Shown: positions 1-7,152, counted from the stretch's first letter. The stretch: 14,255 bases of DNA from Rhodocyclaceae bacterium (GCA_025361105.1 JANYAW010000281.1:1-14255); one strand, 5' to 3'. The notes: generated by a model not told the origin, from the letters alone. Program-made: numbers and translations.

Positions 1-44
1 TGCCTAATGGAGCGGAGAGCCGAAGCGAGAGAGACGGATTCAGC

Positions 45-68
45 GGCGTGTCATCAGCACCAACTGGC
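45..68 (-). repeat. Dispersed 24-base repeat, copy A
   Basis: One of four near-identical 24-base sequences in the window. Read on the minus strand it begins GCCAGTTGGTGCTG and ends GACACGCC; this copy has one mismatch to the commonest form (CTGATG for CTGGTG). It starts 10 bases after the TAG stop of the DUF2064 transferase, so it lies in the 3' untranslated region. The core half-site CCAG, six bases, CTGG could form a short stem, which the mismatch weakens here. The rest of 1-78 holds no gene that I can support. Confidence 0.75.
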
Positions 69-78
69 ATCCCCAAAG

Positions 79-777
79 CTAATCGTCAGTTTGCGCCACC
101 GAAGCTGTCTCGATGCGCTGCATTTCCCGCCACCGAATAACGTCGGCTGGCAGGTCGACATCCCATAGCGTTTCCAATTCGCACCATTGCAGATTTTGTT
201 GCGTTAGGCGTTCCCGTGTTTGTGCCATCACTTGCGCGCCGCCCCACGCAATGCCATTAAATATTTCCGGCACCGGACGACGCAGGCCAACTAGCGCATA
301 GCCGCCGTCTTCGGCGGGGATGAAGACCGCATCGTCGCCGTCCGCCAAGGCTTTTGCGGCCTTATGCAAATGGACTTTGGTTATTGCCGGACAGTCGGTG
401 CCGATCAAAATTAGCGGTCTCGCTGTTGCTGCAAAGGCGGCTGCAAAGACCGCCGCCATGCGCTGTCCTAAATCGCCATCTGCTTGTTGGTGCAAGTCGA
501 CTTTCGTTGCAAAAATGGCAGATTTTTTTACGGCGCGAAAGAAGCGTTGTGCGGGATTTGGCGCGCACCACAAACTTATCGAAGCACTGTTTGCCGCGCA
601 TGCTGTGGCGAGGGTTTGCAAAGTCAGCGCGCGATGGATGCGTGCGGCGGTGACCGGGTTGAAGGCTGGTATCAAGCGGGTCTTGGCAAAGCCTGGGATC
701 GGCGCTTTGGCTAGCACGGCGATAACGAACTCATTGCCGTGCAAATTATTTTTCACGTGTCTGATTGTCAGGTTCAT
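79..777 (-). CDS. TIGR04282/DUF2064-family GT-A-fold transferase, rSAM/selenodomain-associated
   Basis: A protein of about 232 residues with the nucleotide-sugar-binding GT-A fold typical of DUF2064, a family named for its co-occurrence with radical-SAM/selenodomain proteins. Visible motifs in order are the N-terminal KAPIPGFAKTRL (nucleotide-binding loop), QADGDLGQRM, IGTDCP (likely metal-binding Asp), PAEDGGYALVGL, IAWGGAQV and LWDVDLPAD near the C terminus, all as expected for a complete member. It is cytosolic, with no signal peptide or membrane segment. The start is uncertain. ATG at 777 overlaps the upstream glycosyltransferase by 32 bases, an in-frame GTG at 756 would give a shorter and equally plausible N terminus, and a longer frame reaches 816. 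No good ribosome-binding site decides between them. It is the last gene of the minus-strand run. I infer that it transfers or activates a sugar during arsenosugar assembly; the substrate is unknown. Confidence 0.88.
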   Translation of the reverse strand: MNLTIRHVKNNLHGNEFVIAVLAKAPIPGFAKTRLIPAFNPVTAARIHRALTLQTLATACAANSASISLWCAPNPAQRFFRAVKKSAIFATKVDLHQQADGDLGQRMAAVFAAAFAATARPLILIGTDCPAITKVHLHKAAKALADGDDAVFIPAEDGGYALVGLRRPVPEIFNGIAWGGAQVMAQTRERLTQQNLQWCELETLWDVDLPADVIRWREMQRIETASVAQTDD

Positions 778-1462
778 AGCTGTATTGGCGGGCCAAAAAG
801 TGCGGCGACACGCCAAAGAAAAACGCCGCGCGCAAGCTCCACATCAGGATGATGGTGCGCCACACGCCATGCGTTTCCCAGCGCCGCGCCGAGGTCAGCA
901 CCGTCTCAGGAAAACATGCTGGCGAGGTGGCACATTTCAAACGTTTGGATATAGCGATATCTTCCATCAAAGGCAAATCAGGAAAGCCGCCGACCCGTTC
1001 GAATAAAATTTTTGAGACAAAAATTGCTTGGTCGCCAGTGGCGATTCCGCTCCATCGAGAGCGCACATTGATTGCCTTTGACACTAGCCTAAGCATGCGA
1101 TTCGGACTGTCGATGCGCACATCAAAACGCCCCCAACGCCCGCCCCACGCGTGCGCCGTGGCCCACAAAATTTTATGTTCGTGTTCGGCCGTGACACGTG
1201 TATCGGCATGCACAAACCACAAGACATTGCCATGCGCTGCTGCTGCGCCCGCATTCATCTGGCTGGCGCGACCACGTGGCGCAATCAACACTTGATCGGC
1301 CAAAGGGCGTGCCAAATCTATCGTCGCGTCCTCGCTGCCACCGTCGACCACAATGATTTCCACGCCTCGGCTACGTGCGTCTTGCAAGGCTTGCAAGCTG
1401 GCGACTAGCGTTGATGCCTCATTCAGCACCGGCATCACAATAGAAATCCTGACCTCATTCAT
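746..1462 (-). CDS. Family-2 glycosyltransferase, TIGR04283 type (rSAM/selenodomain-associated)
   Basis: A complete 238-residue GT-A glycosyltransferase. MPVLNE at 10-15 and VDGGSEDAT at 39-47 form the nucleotide-sugar site, GRASQMNAGA follows at 64-73, and HADTR at 85-89 holds the DxD-like metal ligand. Further on come GDQAIFV and GGFPDLPLMEDIAISKRL, the acceptor/catalytic segment characteristic of TIGR04283 rather than of polyprenyl-linked GT2 enzymes. The C-terminal quarter has one hydrophobic stretch (about RTIILMWSLRAAFFFGV) that may touch the membrane. The gene starts 34 bases after the oxidoreductase stop, and its end overlaps the start of the DUF2064 transferase, so translation of the two is probably coupled. 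The family typically neighbours ArsS-type radical-SAM proteins. Donor and acceptor are not known; glycosylation of an arsenical nucleoside-derived sugar is an inference. Confidence 0.9.
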   Translation of the reverse strand: MNEVRISIVMPVLNEASTLVASLQALQDARSRGVEIIVVDGGSEDATIDLARPLADQVLIAPRGRASQMNAGAAAAHGNVLWFVHADTRVTAEHEHKILWATAHAWGGRWGRFDVRIDSPNRMLRLVSKAINVRSRWSGIATGDQAIFVSKILFERVGGFPDLPLMEDIAISKRLKCATSPACFPETVLTSARRWETHGVWRTIILMWSLRAAFFFGVSPHFLARQYSYEPDNQTREK

Positions 1463-1496
1463 CAGCGTTCATTCATTGGCGAAAAATATCCAGGAT

Positions 1497-3638
1497 CTAG
1501 CCGCGTCGCCACGCATGGAATTTCTCCACCCATGCCAATAAATTTTGCGGGGCATGGGCTTTTTTCCATACGCCGGCGGCATATTTGTTGGCTTCTGCCA
1601 GCGTCGGATAGATATGGATGGTGCCAAGCATTTTGTTCAAGCCGATGCCGTGACGCATTGCCAAAATATATTCGGCAATTAAATCGCCCGCGTGTTCACC
1701 AACTATCGTGACACCGAGAATTTTGTCTTTGCCCGGCGCGGTCAACACTTTGACAAAACCATGTGCCTCACCATCGGCAATCGCTCTATCCAAATCGTCG
1801 ATGCCATAGTGCGTTACTTCGTAAGCGATTCCCGCCGTTTTTGCATCCGTTTCATTCAGACCGACGCGGGCGACTTCCGGCTCGGTGAAGGTGGCCCAGG
1901 GAATCACCGAGTAATCGGTGCGAAATTTCTTGAACGGATCAAACAGTGCATTGACCGCCGCGTACCACGCTTGATGCGCAGCGGTGTGGGTGAATTGGAA
2001 TGGGCCAGCGACATCACCTGCGGCGTAGATGTTCGGGTATTTGGTTTGCAAAAAATCGTTGGTCTCGACCGTGCGCTGTGCTGCGATGCCGAGTTCTTCC
2101 AGCCCGTAGCCGGTCAAATTCGCCATGCGCCCAACGGCGACCAATACCGCGTCATAGGGAATTTTGACTTGCTGCCCGGCGTGCTCCGCCAGCATAAATT
2201 TTTGTCCGTCTTCCAGCACGCAAGCTGCCGCTTTATGCTCGAGCAACACGGTGATGCCTTCATTGGCAAAGGCTTGCGCGACCATCGCCGAGACTTCGGG
2301 GTCTTCACGAATCATCAGGCGCGGCAGCATTTCGACCTGCGTGACTTGCGCACCGAGGCGGGCAAAGGCTTGCGTCAGCTCGCAACCTATCGGCCCGCCG
2401 CCGAGCACCACTAGGCGCTTGGGCAACACACGCAGCTCCCACACATTGTCGGAGGTCAAGTAACCTAGCTCGGCAAGGCCAGGAATCGGCGGCACGAAGG
2501 GTCGTGCGCCAGCAGTGATGACTATGCTACGTGTGGTCAATCGACGCACGCCCTTCGCGTCGGTGATCTCAACTTCCCACGGCGAAACAAGCTTTGCACT
2601 GCCTTCGACCACATCGACCCCAAGCTCGGTGTAACGCGCCACCGAATCATGTGGCTCGATTTCTTTGACCACCCGCTGCACGCGCTCCATGACATCGGCG
2701 AAATCGAATTCGGCGGTCGCCGAACGGATGCCGAATTCCTTTGAGCGTTGCATGTGCGAGAGCAATTTGGCTGAGCGAATAATCGCTTTGGACGGCACGC
2801 AACCGGTATTCAAACAATCACCGCCGAGCTTGTGTTTTTCAACCAAGGTGACTTTTGCCTTCACCGCTGCCGCGATGTAAGACGTGACCAAGCCGGCCGA
2901 GCCACCGCCGATGACGATCAGGTTGCGATCAAATTTTTTCGGGCGGCTCCATCCGGTGTAAACTTTTTGCGCTTTAACGATATCGACAATGCGCTTGGCG
3001 ATTAAAGGAAAAATGCCTAGCAGCACAAATGAAAATATCAGCGCGGGCGACAAGATGCCGGACAGTGACTCAATGTGTGCGAGTTGCGTGCCCGCATTGA
3101 CGAAAACTATCGTGCCGGCCAACATGCCGAGTTGGCTGACCCAATAAAAAGTCCAGCTTGACAGCGGCGTCAAACCCATTACCAAATTGATCACAAAAAA
3201 TGGAAACGCGGGCACCAGTCGCAAGGTGAAAAGGTAAAAACCACCTTCGCTGCGCACGCCGTCGTTGATGGCTTTTAGCCGGTCACCAAAGCGCGCTTGT
3301 ACCCAATCGCGCAACAGAAATCTGGATATCCAAAATGCCAGCGTTGCGCCGACGCTCGAGGCAAATGAGACCAGCAACACGCCCCACGCCAGACCAAAGA
3401 TTGCGCCTGCCGCCAGCGTCAAAACCGCTGCACCGGGGAACGACAGTGCAGTCACCATGACATACACGACGAAGAATATTCCGGCGGTGAGCAAAGGTTG
3501 TGAGCTGACCAAAGCGGCAACAGAGTCTTGCTGGCTTTTGAGGAAACCCAAGCTGAAGTACTGTGATAGATCGAAGGCAAAAAATGCGACGATAAATGCT
3601 AGTAGAAGTCCGAAAATCAGTAGGCGTTTTTGGTTCAT
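1497..3638 (-). CDS. Fusion of VTT (TVP38/TMEM64) membrane domain and FAD pyridine-nucleotide-disulfide oxidoreductase
   Basis: A 713-residue two-part protein. Residues 1 to about 225 are a polytopic VTT/SNARE-associated (TVP38/DedA-like) membrane domain with GAIFGLAWG near 78-86 and the family signature RLVPAFPFFVINLVMG near 140-155. Residues 238-713 are a class I flavin disulfide oxidoreductase: FAD-binding GGGSAG at 244-249, redox-active CLNTGC with Cys275 and Cys280, an NAD(P)H-binding VLGGGPIGCE, a second FAD contact YAAGDV, and the C-terminal dimer-interface HIYPT at 675-679. It resembles mercuric reductase, dihydrolipoamide dehydrogenase and glutathione reductase. It lacks an HMA metal-binding domain and the C-terminal vicinal Cys pair of MerA, so MerA is not supported. 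I place the start at the ATG at 3638 because AAGGA sits six bases upstream; the frame extends to 3662 without such a site. It probably reduces a disulfide or thiol-bound metalloid at the inner membrane. Confidence 0.9.
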   Translation of the reverse strand: MNQKRLLIFGLLLAFIVAFFAFDLSQYFSLGFLKSQQDSVAALVSSQPLLTAGIFFVVYVMVTALSFPGAAVLTLAAGAIFGLAWGVLLVSFASSVGATLAFWISRFLLRDWVQARFGDRLKAINDGVRSEGGFYLFTLRLVPAFPFFVINLVMGLTPLSSWTFYWVSQLGMLAGTIVFVNAGTQLAHIESLSGILSPALIFSFVLLGIFPLIAKRIVDIVKAQKVYTGWSRPKKFDRNLIVIGGGSAGLVTSYIAAAVKAKVTLVEKHKLGGDCLNTGCVPSKAIIRSAKLLSHMQRSKEFGIRSATAEFDFADVMERVQRVVKEIEPHDSVARYTELGVDVVEGSAKLVSPWEVEITDAKGVRRLTTRSIVITAGARPFVPPIPGLAELGYLTSDNVWELRVLPKRLVVLGGGPIGCELTQAFARLGAQVTQVEMLPRLMIREDPEVSAMVAQAFANEGITVLLEHKAAACVLEDGQKFMLAEHAGQQVKIPYDAVLVAVGRMANLTGYGLEELGIAAQRTVETNDFLQTKYPNIYAAGDVAGPFQFTHTAAHQAWYAAVNALFDPFKKFRTDYSVIPWATFTEPEVARVGLNETDAKTAGIAYEVTHYGIDDLDRAIADGEAHGFVKVLTAPGKDKILGVTIVGEHAGDLIAEYILAMRHGIGLNKMLGTIHIYPTLAEANKYAAGVWKKAHAPQNLLAWVEKFHAWRRG

Positions 3639-3644
3639 AGCTTT

Positions 3645-3649
3645 TCCTT
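3645..3649 (-). promoter_or_regulatory. Ribosome-binding site deciding the oxidoreductase start
   Basis: AAGGA on the minus strand, six bases before the ATG at 3638. The alternative ATG at 3662 has no comparable site, so the downstream start is preferred. Confidence 0.65.
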
Positions 3650-3694
3650 TTTCTACAACCATGAAATTTCAAATATTGCAGAGAACACTCGCCA

Positions 3695-3718
3695 TTCCTC
3701 CCATTGAAAAGGGAGGAA
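3695..3718 (-). other. Perfect 8-base inverted repeat between phosphoesterase and oxidoreductase genes
   Basis: TTCCTCCC at 3695-3702 and GGGAGGAA at 3711-3718 flank an 8-base loop, giving a perfect 8-bp stem in RNA. It starts two bases after the TAA stop of the phosphoesterase homologue. It has no following U-tract on the minus strand, so it is a poor intrinsic terminator. RNA stabilisation, partial attenuation or a repeat-element hairpin are possible. It lies 11 bases beyond repeat copy B. Confidence 0.6.
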
Positions 3719-3719
3719 G

Positions 3720-4667
3720 TTAAAACAACGGCGTATCACCAGCGCCAACTGGCAAAGTGTAGTTGGGGCCGTTTGAAATTCGCTCGAAATATGAGGCATG
3801 CGCAGCGGATTCTGGTGGCCAATTGTTCAAAAAATCGCTTTGCCATTGCGCCTTGTCGTAGCTAATAGCCAAGGCATCGACATACAAGCCGCGCAGCACG
3901 CAGCCGTACAAACTGGGATGTGGTGACGGCTTGGTACTGAGGCGCGTCAGCACCCCAAAATTGCTCCCGGCAAAATTTGGCATGCCCGCTGCACCGTTAT
4001 TGATGATGGCTTTATTTCCATCCGCCAACACGTGCAACGTGGGCAGGCAAGTATGGCTGCTGGCGAAAACATCCACATTAGCGCTGGCGAAAGCAGCGAC
4101 TCGCCATGTTTCATCAGACGCATCACCCAGTGCGCTTGCATCGAATCGCCAGCCGGCCAGGGAATCTGCATCCCCATGTACCACACCGACGCGTAGATCG
4201 CCAATGCTGTAGCGCCGAATCATCGGTAGCGCGTCAATTCGCGCCAGCAAATCAGGATGGCGTGCTGCTGTTTTTTTCAATCGCGCGTGGATGAGATTTG
4301 ATCGCGTCACAGTCGTCGCATCGACGGTGTCGGGGTAGGCACAGCCACACCCCGCATCGTCATCCGGCGAGCTAAATTCGGCTTCTACATTGCCGACAAT
4401 GGCATCGTGCCTCAACGCGGTTTGATTGACGGCGACAAACGATGCATCATCAACATTGAACCAATTGAAATCGCCGTTGAAACATAAGCGTGCATCGTTC
4501 TCAACCGCGCACATTGCCAACACAGTTTTTAGCGCGGGCGAATTACCGTACAGGCCACCAATCACATACAGCGTTTGTGTCGATTGTGTTGCCGCCCGCG
4601 CTATGGCAGTTGCGCCATAGCGATAACGCAGCGGACATATTCGACCTGCGCGACCAGCTTCGGTCAT
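3720..4667 (-). CDS. Calcineurin-like metallophosphoesterase homologue with altered first metal motif
   Basis: A 315-residue soluble protein. The order of motifs follows the calcineurin-like phosphoesterase fold: YVIGGLYGNSPAL at 34-46 where DxHGN is expected, NGDFNWF at 64-70, GNVEAE at 92-97 in place of GNHE, VHGDADS at 163-169, FASSHT at 201-206 and NNGAAGMPNF at 223-232. The first Asp and His (DxH) and the GNHE histidine are missing, while later Asp and His residues persist, so the metal centre must be atypical or partly lost. The start is the ATG at 4665-4667, which overlaps the symporter stop as ATGA; a longer frame to 4736 would overlap 73 bases and adds only an unlikely N terminus. 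The last residues, PVGAGDTPLF, are encoded by a copy of the dispersed 24-base repeat. I infer a phosphatase or phosphate-sugar-binding role in the pathway, with low certainty about the substrate. Confidence 0.75.
   Translation of the reverse strand: MTEAGRAGRICPLRYRYGATAIARAATQSTQTLYVIGGLYGNSPALKTVLAMCAVENDARLCFNGDFNWFNVDDASFVAVNQTALRHDAIVGNVEAEFSSPDDDAGCGCAYPDTVDATTVTRSNLIHARLKKTAARHPDLLARIDALPMIRRYSIGDLRVGVVHGDADSLAGWRFDASALGDASDETWRVAAFASANVDVFASSHTCLPTLHVLADGNKAIINNGAAGMPNFAGSNFGVLTRLSTKPSPHPSLYGCVLRGLYVDALAISYDKAQWQSDFLNNWPPESAAHASYFERISNGPNYTLPVGAGDTPLF
3730..3753 (-). repeat. Dispersed 24-base repeat, copy B (inside a coding 3' end)
   Basis: On the minus strand this copy begins GCCAGTTGGCGCTGG and ends GATACGCC, two mismatches from the commonest form. 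It encodes residues 306-313 (PVGAGDTP) of the phosphoesterase homologue and ends seven bases before its TAA stop. The short CCAG/CTGG arms are partly kept. Confidence 0.8.
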
Positions 4668-6061
4668 GCCCCGTGTCCACTTGCAGCGAGGCGATTTTGC
4701 GGCAACAACAGCGGCAAGAAAAATCCCGCTGTGCATATCAATAAACCATAAAAATTTGTGCCGAGCAAGCTGGCATATTTGCCGCTGCCAATTGCCCAGC
4801 TTTCAGGAATCCAATTCATCACTTGCAAAACACCCAACGCCATGCCGCTCCAGAATGACAAATGGAAGGACAGCGGCGAATAATTGACGAAGCGGGAGAA
4901 CAAAAATACTGGCGCCAGCCCAATCACCATCGTGCCGCTAATGGTAGTTGCTTTTAGGATGTCGGTGCCGGCAATCATCGGCAGATTCCCAAGCAAGGCA
5001 AACACCACCATCGTCAACGAACCGACAGTCATTGCCTTGGGCGAAGGCAATCGCCCAGCCAGCGTCGGCAGTTCGCGCGCGACCAGTTTGGACAAGGATG
5101 TGAAGGTGGAATCCAGCGTTGAACCGGCGGAGGTCACCATCACTACGATCATTGCGAAAAACCCGGCGAAGCCCAATCCCCGTGCGACATCGGCGGGTAC
5201 ATTGCTGGTGATTTTTATGCCTTCGAGTTTGGCGTGCACACCGACCAAGCTGAAAGCAAAAATCGCGATGAAGCCCAACACGCCAGCAACGATAAATGCA
5301 CGCAGCATGGCTTTCTCCTCGGTGATGAAGCCACGGTCGGTCAGCACCGGATCGTGGAAGGGATAGGAGAAGACTTGCAACAACGCGACCAGCAGCAAGT
5401 CCACGCCAGTATTGAGAGAAAAATTTCCTTGGCTCAATAATGCCGCTGGGCCATGGGCAGGTAGCACAAGTGCCAGCACCACGCCGACAAATAAGATGAA
5501 CACGATGGCTTGAATCACGTCGCTAAAAATCGAACTACGCAAACCGCCCTTGAGGCTGTAAAAAAGTACCGCAGCTGTGAACAACAAAGCCGAGCCGATG
5601 AACTCGGCAGTACCACTCGCGCCGTAATAGCCGCCGACGACGGCAGTATTGCTCCACACTTCGTTGAATAGCCGAACGAGTATCGCGGCAGAAAAAGCCA
5701 GCGCTGCGGCACGTCCATATTTAGCTATCAAAAACGAGACGAGGCCAGTCGCGCCTTCCTTGGTGCGCAGGCGATAAATCACCACACCGGCGAGTGGAAT
5801 CGACAGCCAATAAGCGGCATACGCCAGACCGCCAACTACGCCATACGCTGCGCCCAAATTGGCGGCGTTGGTCACCGATTTGGCGAATATCCAGCTGATA
5901 AAAATACTCAACATCAAGGCCCATTCGTTGGCGGGCCGACCGAACTCATCCTGGCCACGAAAGAAGCCACCTTCGTCGCGTGAGCGCGGTACGACCAAAT
6001 ACATCGCCACGCCGAATACCAACAAAAATCCCCAAAAGAAAATACCTTGCATGTCGCTCAT
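4664..6061 (-). CDS. Sodium:solute symporter family protein
   Basis: A 465-residue polytopic inner-membrane protein of the SSS (SLC5-like) family, with about 13 hydrophobic segments spread over the whole length. It starts directly with a membrane segment (MQGIFFWGFLLVFGVAMYLV). Typical stretches include the first-helix region with EWALMLSIFISWIFAKSVTNAANLG, the loop YSLKGGLRSSIFSDVIQ near the middle that is characteristic of the family, and VMVTSAGSTLDSTFTSLSKL with the Ser/Thr-rich sodium-site helix. The length is slightly short for SSS proteins (about 480-550) but both ends look intact. It begins 25 bases after the ArsS stop and its TGA overlaps the ATG of the next gene. The substrate is not readable from sequence. 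In this context uptake of a pathway precursor or movement of an organoarsenical or sugar is possible, but only as inference. Confidence 0.88.
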   Translation of the reverse strand: MSDMQGIFFWGFLLVFGVAMYLVVPRSRDEGGFFRGQDEFGRPANEWALMLSIFISWIFAKSVTNAANLGAAYGVVGGLAYAAYWLSIPLAGVVIYRLRTKEGATGLVSFLIAKYGRAAALAFSAAILVRLFNEVWSNTAVVGGYYGASGTAEFIGSALLFTAAVLFYSLKGGLRSSIFSDVIQAIVFILFVGVVLALVLPAHGPAALLSQGNFSLNTGVDLLLVALLQVFSYPFHDPVLTDRGFITEEKAMLRAFIVAGVLGFIAIFAFSLVGVHAKLEGIKITSNVPADVARGLGFAGFFAMIVVMVTSAGSTLDSTFTSLSKLVARELPTLAGRLPSPKAMTVGSLTMVVFALLGNLPMIAGTDILKATTISGTMVIGLAPVFLFSRFVNYSPLSFHLSFWSGMALGVLQVMNWIPESWAIGSGKYASLLGTNFYGLLICTAGFFLPLLLPQNRLAASGHGA

Positions 6062-6086
6062 GGTGGTTTGCCTTTTCTATGAATTT

Positions 6087-7088
6087 CTAAATACCGCAAC
6101 CCAGTGCGGCTGCTGTCGTTTCCTGCTCCAATGCCCCACCACAACTGGAGCCTTGACCTGCCGTGCAACCATAACAATGGTCGGCCACGCGGATGGGCAT
6201 CTCGTCAAGCTGCATCATCGTGGCTTCTGAAATATGTAGCCGTGCGTCGGTTTTTCCGTGCAAGGCCAAGCCCAATTGTTGATTGAAATCGCAATCGAAA
6301 ACATAACCCTGCCAATCAATGCTGAGCAAATTGCGGCACATCACTTGTTCAAGATTTTCATCGCGATGCGCAGCGCGCAAAGTATCCATATAGGAATTGA
6401 ACTGCCCTTTGGAAATCAGCGTGCTGCCAAAGCGTTGGATGGGCATATTGGTGATGGTGAACAATTGATTGAACACGATATTGAATTCGTCCGCCAAATG
6501 ACGTTTGTAATCCGCTTCAAGCGCCACTTGCGGCGGTGGCAAGCTTGGGCCTTGCGGGTTGTAGACCAAATTCAGTACCAGGCCGCTGTGTGCCTTTCCG
6601 TAGCCGAGTGCGTTGAGTTTTTGCAGCGAACGAATGCTGGCCTCGAACACCCCATCACCACGTTGTTTATCGACGTTATCTTGCGAATAACAGGGCAAGG
6701 AAGCGACGATTTCGACTTTGTGCACGGCGAGGAAATCCGCCATATCTTCAAAGCCTGGCTCCTCCAAAATCGTCAAATTGCAGCGATCAATCACTCGCAA
6801 TCCGCGCGCTCTGGCGGCGACGACAAGATTGCGAAATTCAGGATTAAGTTCCGGTGCGCCGCCGGTTAAATCAATGGTGTGAATGTCCGGGCTCGCGGCA
6901 ATAAATGTAATCACCGCCGCGATAGTTTCCGGCGTCATTTCTTCTTTGCGCGTTGGGCCGGCATTCACGTGGCAGTGTAGGCAACTTTGATTGCAGCGGT
7001 AGCCGAGGTTGAGTTGCAGCGTATCAATCGTACGCCGACGCAAAGGCGGAAAATCGGTGCGGATTAGCAGGTGCAAAGTGGCGTGCAT
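6087..7088 (-). CDS. arsS: Arsenosugar-biosynthesis radical SAM protein ArsS (TIGR04167-like)
   Basis: A 333-residue radical-SAM enzyme. The [4Fe-4S] motif CxxxCxxC is Cys32, Cys36 and Cys39 (CNQSCLHC), followed by a GGAPE motif at 76-80 that contacts SAM. The C-terminal part is the Cys-rich DUF3641 domain, with Cys251, Cys266, and the cluster CYGCTAGQGSSCGG (Cys305, Cys308, Cys316) near the end. Members of this family are linked genetically to arsenosugar formation, where a 5'-deoxyadenosyl group is joined to a dimethylated arsenical made by ArsM. Some members are selenoproteins; here every position is Cys and the stop is TAG, so I see no selenocysteine. The start is the ATG at 7088, with GGGAG seven bases upstream; a TTG two codons earlier lies too close to that site. 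It leads the compact gene run downstream of dbpA and has 116 bases of its own upstream region. Confidence 0.87.
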   Translation of the reverse strand: MHATLHLLIRTDFPPLRRRTIDTLQLNLGYRCNQSCLHCHVNAGPTRKEEMTPETIAAVITFIAASPDIHTIDLTGGAPELNPEFRNLVVAARARGLRVIDRCNLTILEEPGFEDMADFLAVHKVEIVASLPCYSQDNVDKQRGDGVFEASIRSLQKLNALGYGKAHSGLVLNLVYNPQGPSLPPPQVALEADYKRHLADEFNIVFNQLFTITNMPIQRFGSTLISKGQFNSYMDTLRAAHRDENLEQVMCRNLLSIDWQGYVFDCDFNQQLGLALHGKTDARLHISEATMMQLDEMPIRVADHCYGCTAGQGSSCGGALEQETTAAALGCGI

Positions 7089-7095
7089 TCTCAAA

Positions 7096-7100
7096 CTCCC
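7096..7100 (-). promoter_or_regulatory. Ribosome-binding site deciding the arsS start
   Basis: GGGAG on the minus strand with seven bases to the ATG at 7088. It selects this ATG over the in-frame TTG at 7094. Confidence 0.65.
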
Positions 7101-7152
7101 AAATTTTGCTATCGTTGTTGCGTACGTAGACGTTGCGGTAGCTGATTGCTTA

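Noticed and set aside
320..1006. Plus-strand open frames opposite the two transferase genes
   Set aside because: The minus-strand frames carry full, ordered family motifs; the plus-strand frames show no recognisable domain.
1497..3638. Mercuric reductase (MerA)
   Set aside because: The disulfide reductase core is similar, but there is no HMA domain and no C-terminal vicinal Cys pair, and a VTT membrane domain is fused at the N terminus.
3695..3718. Rho-independent terminator
   Set aside because: The stem is good but no U-rich tract follows on the transcribed strand in either direction.
4664..4736. Longer N terminus for the phosphoesterase homologue (start at 4736)
   Set aside because: It would overlap the symporter by 73 bases and adds residues unlike the family; the ATGA overlap start at 4667 is much more natural.
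6087..6130. Selenocysteine in the C-terminal domain of ArsS
   Set aside because: All expected positions are Cys codons and the stop is TAG, so there is no in-frame TGA to recode.
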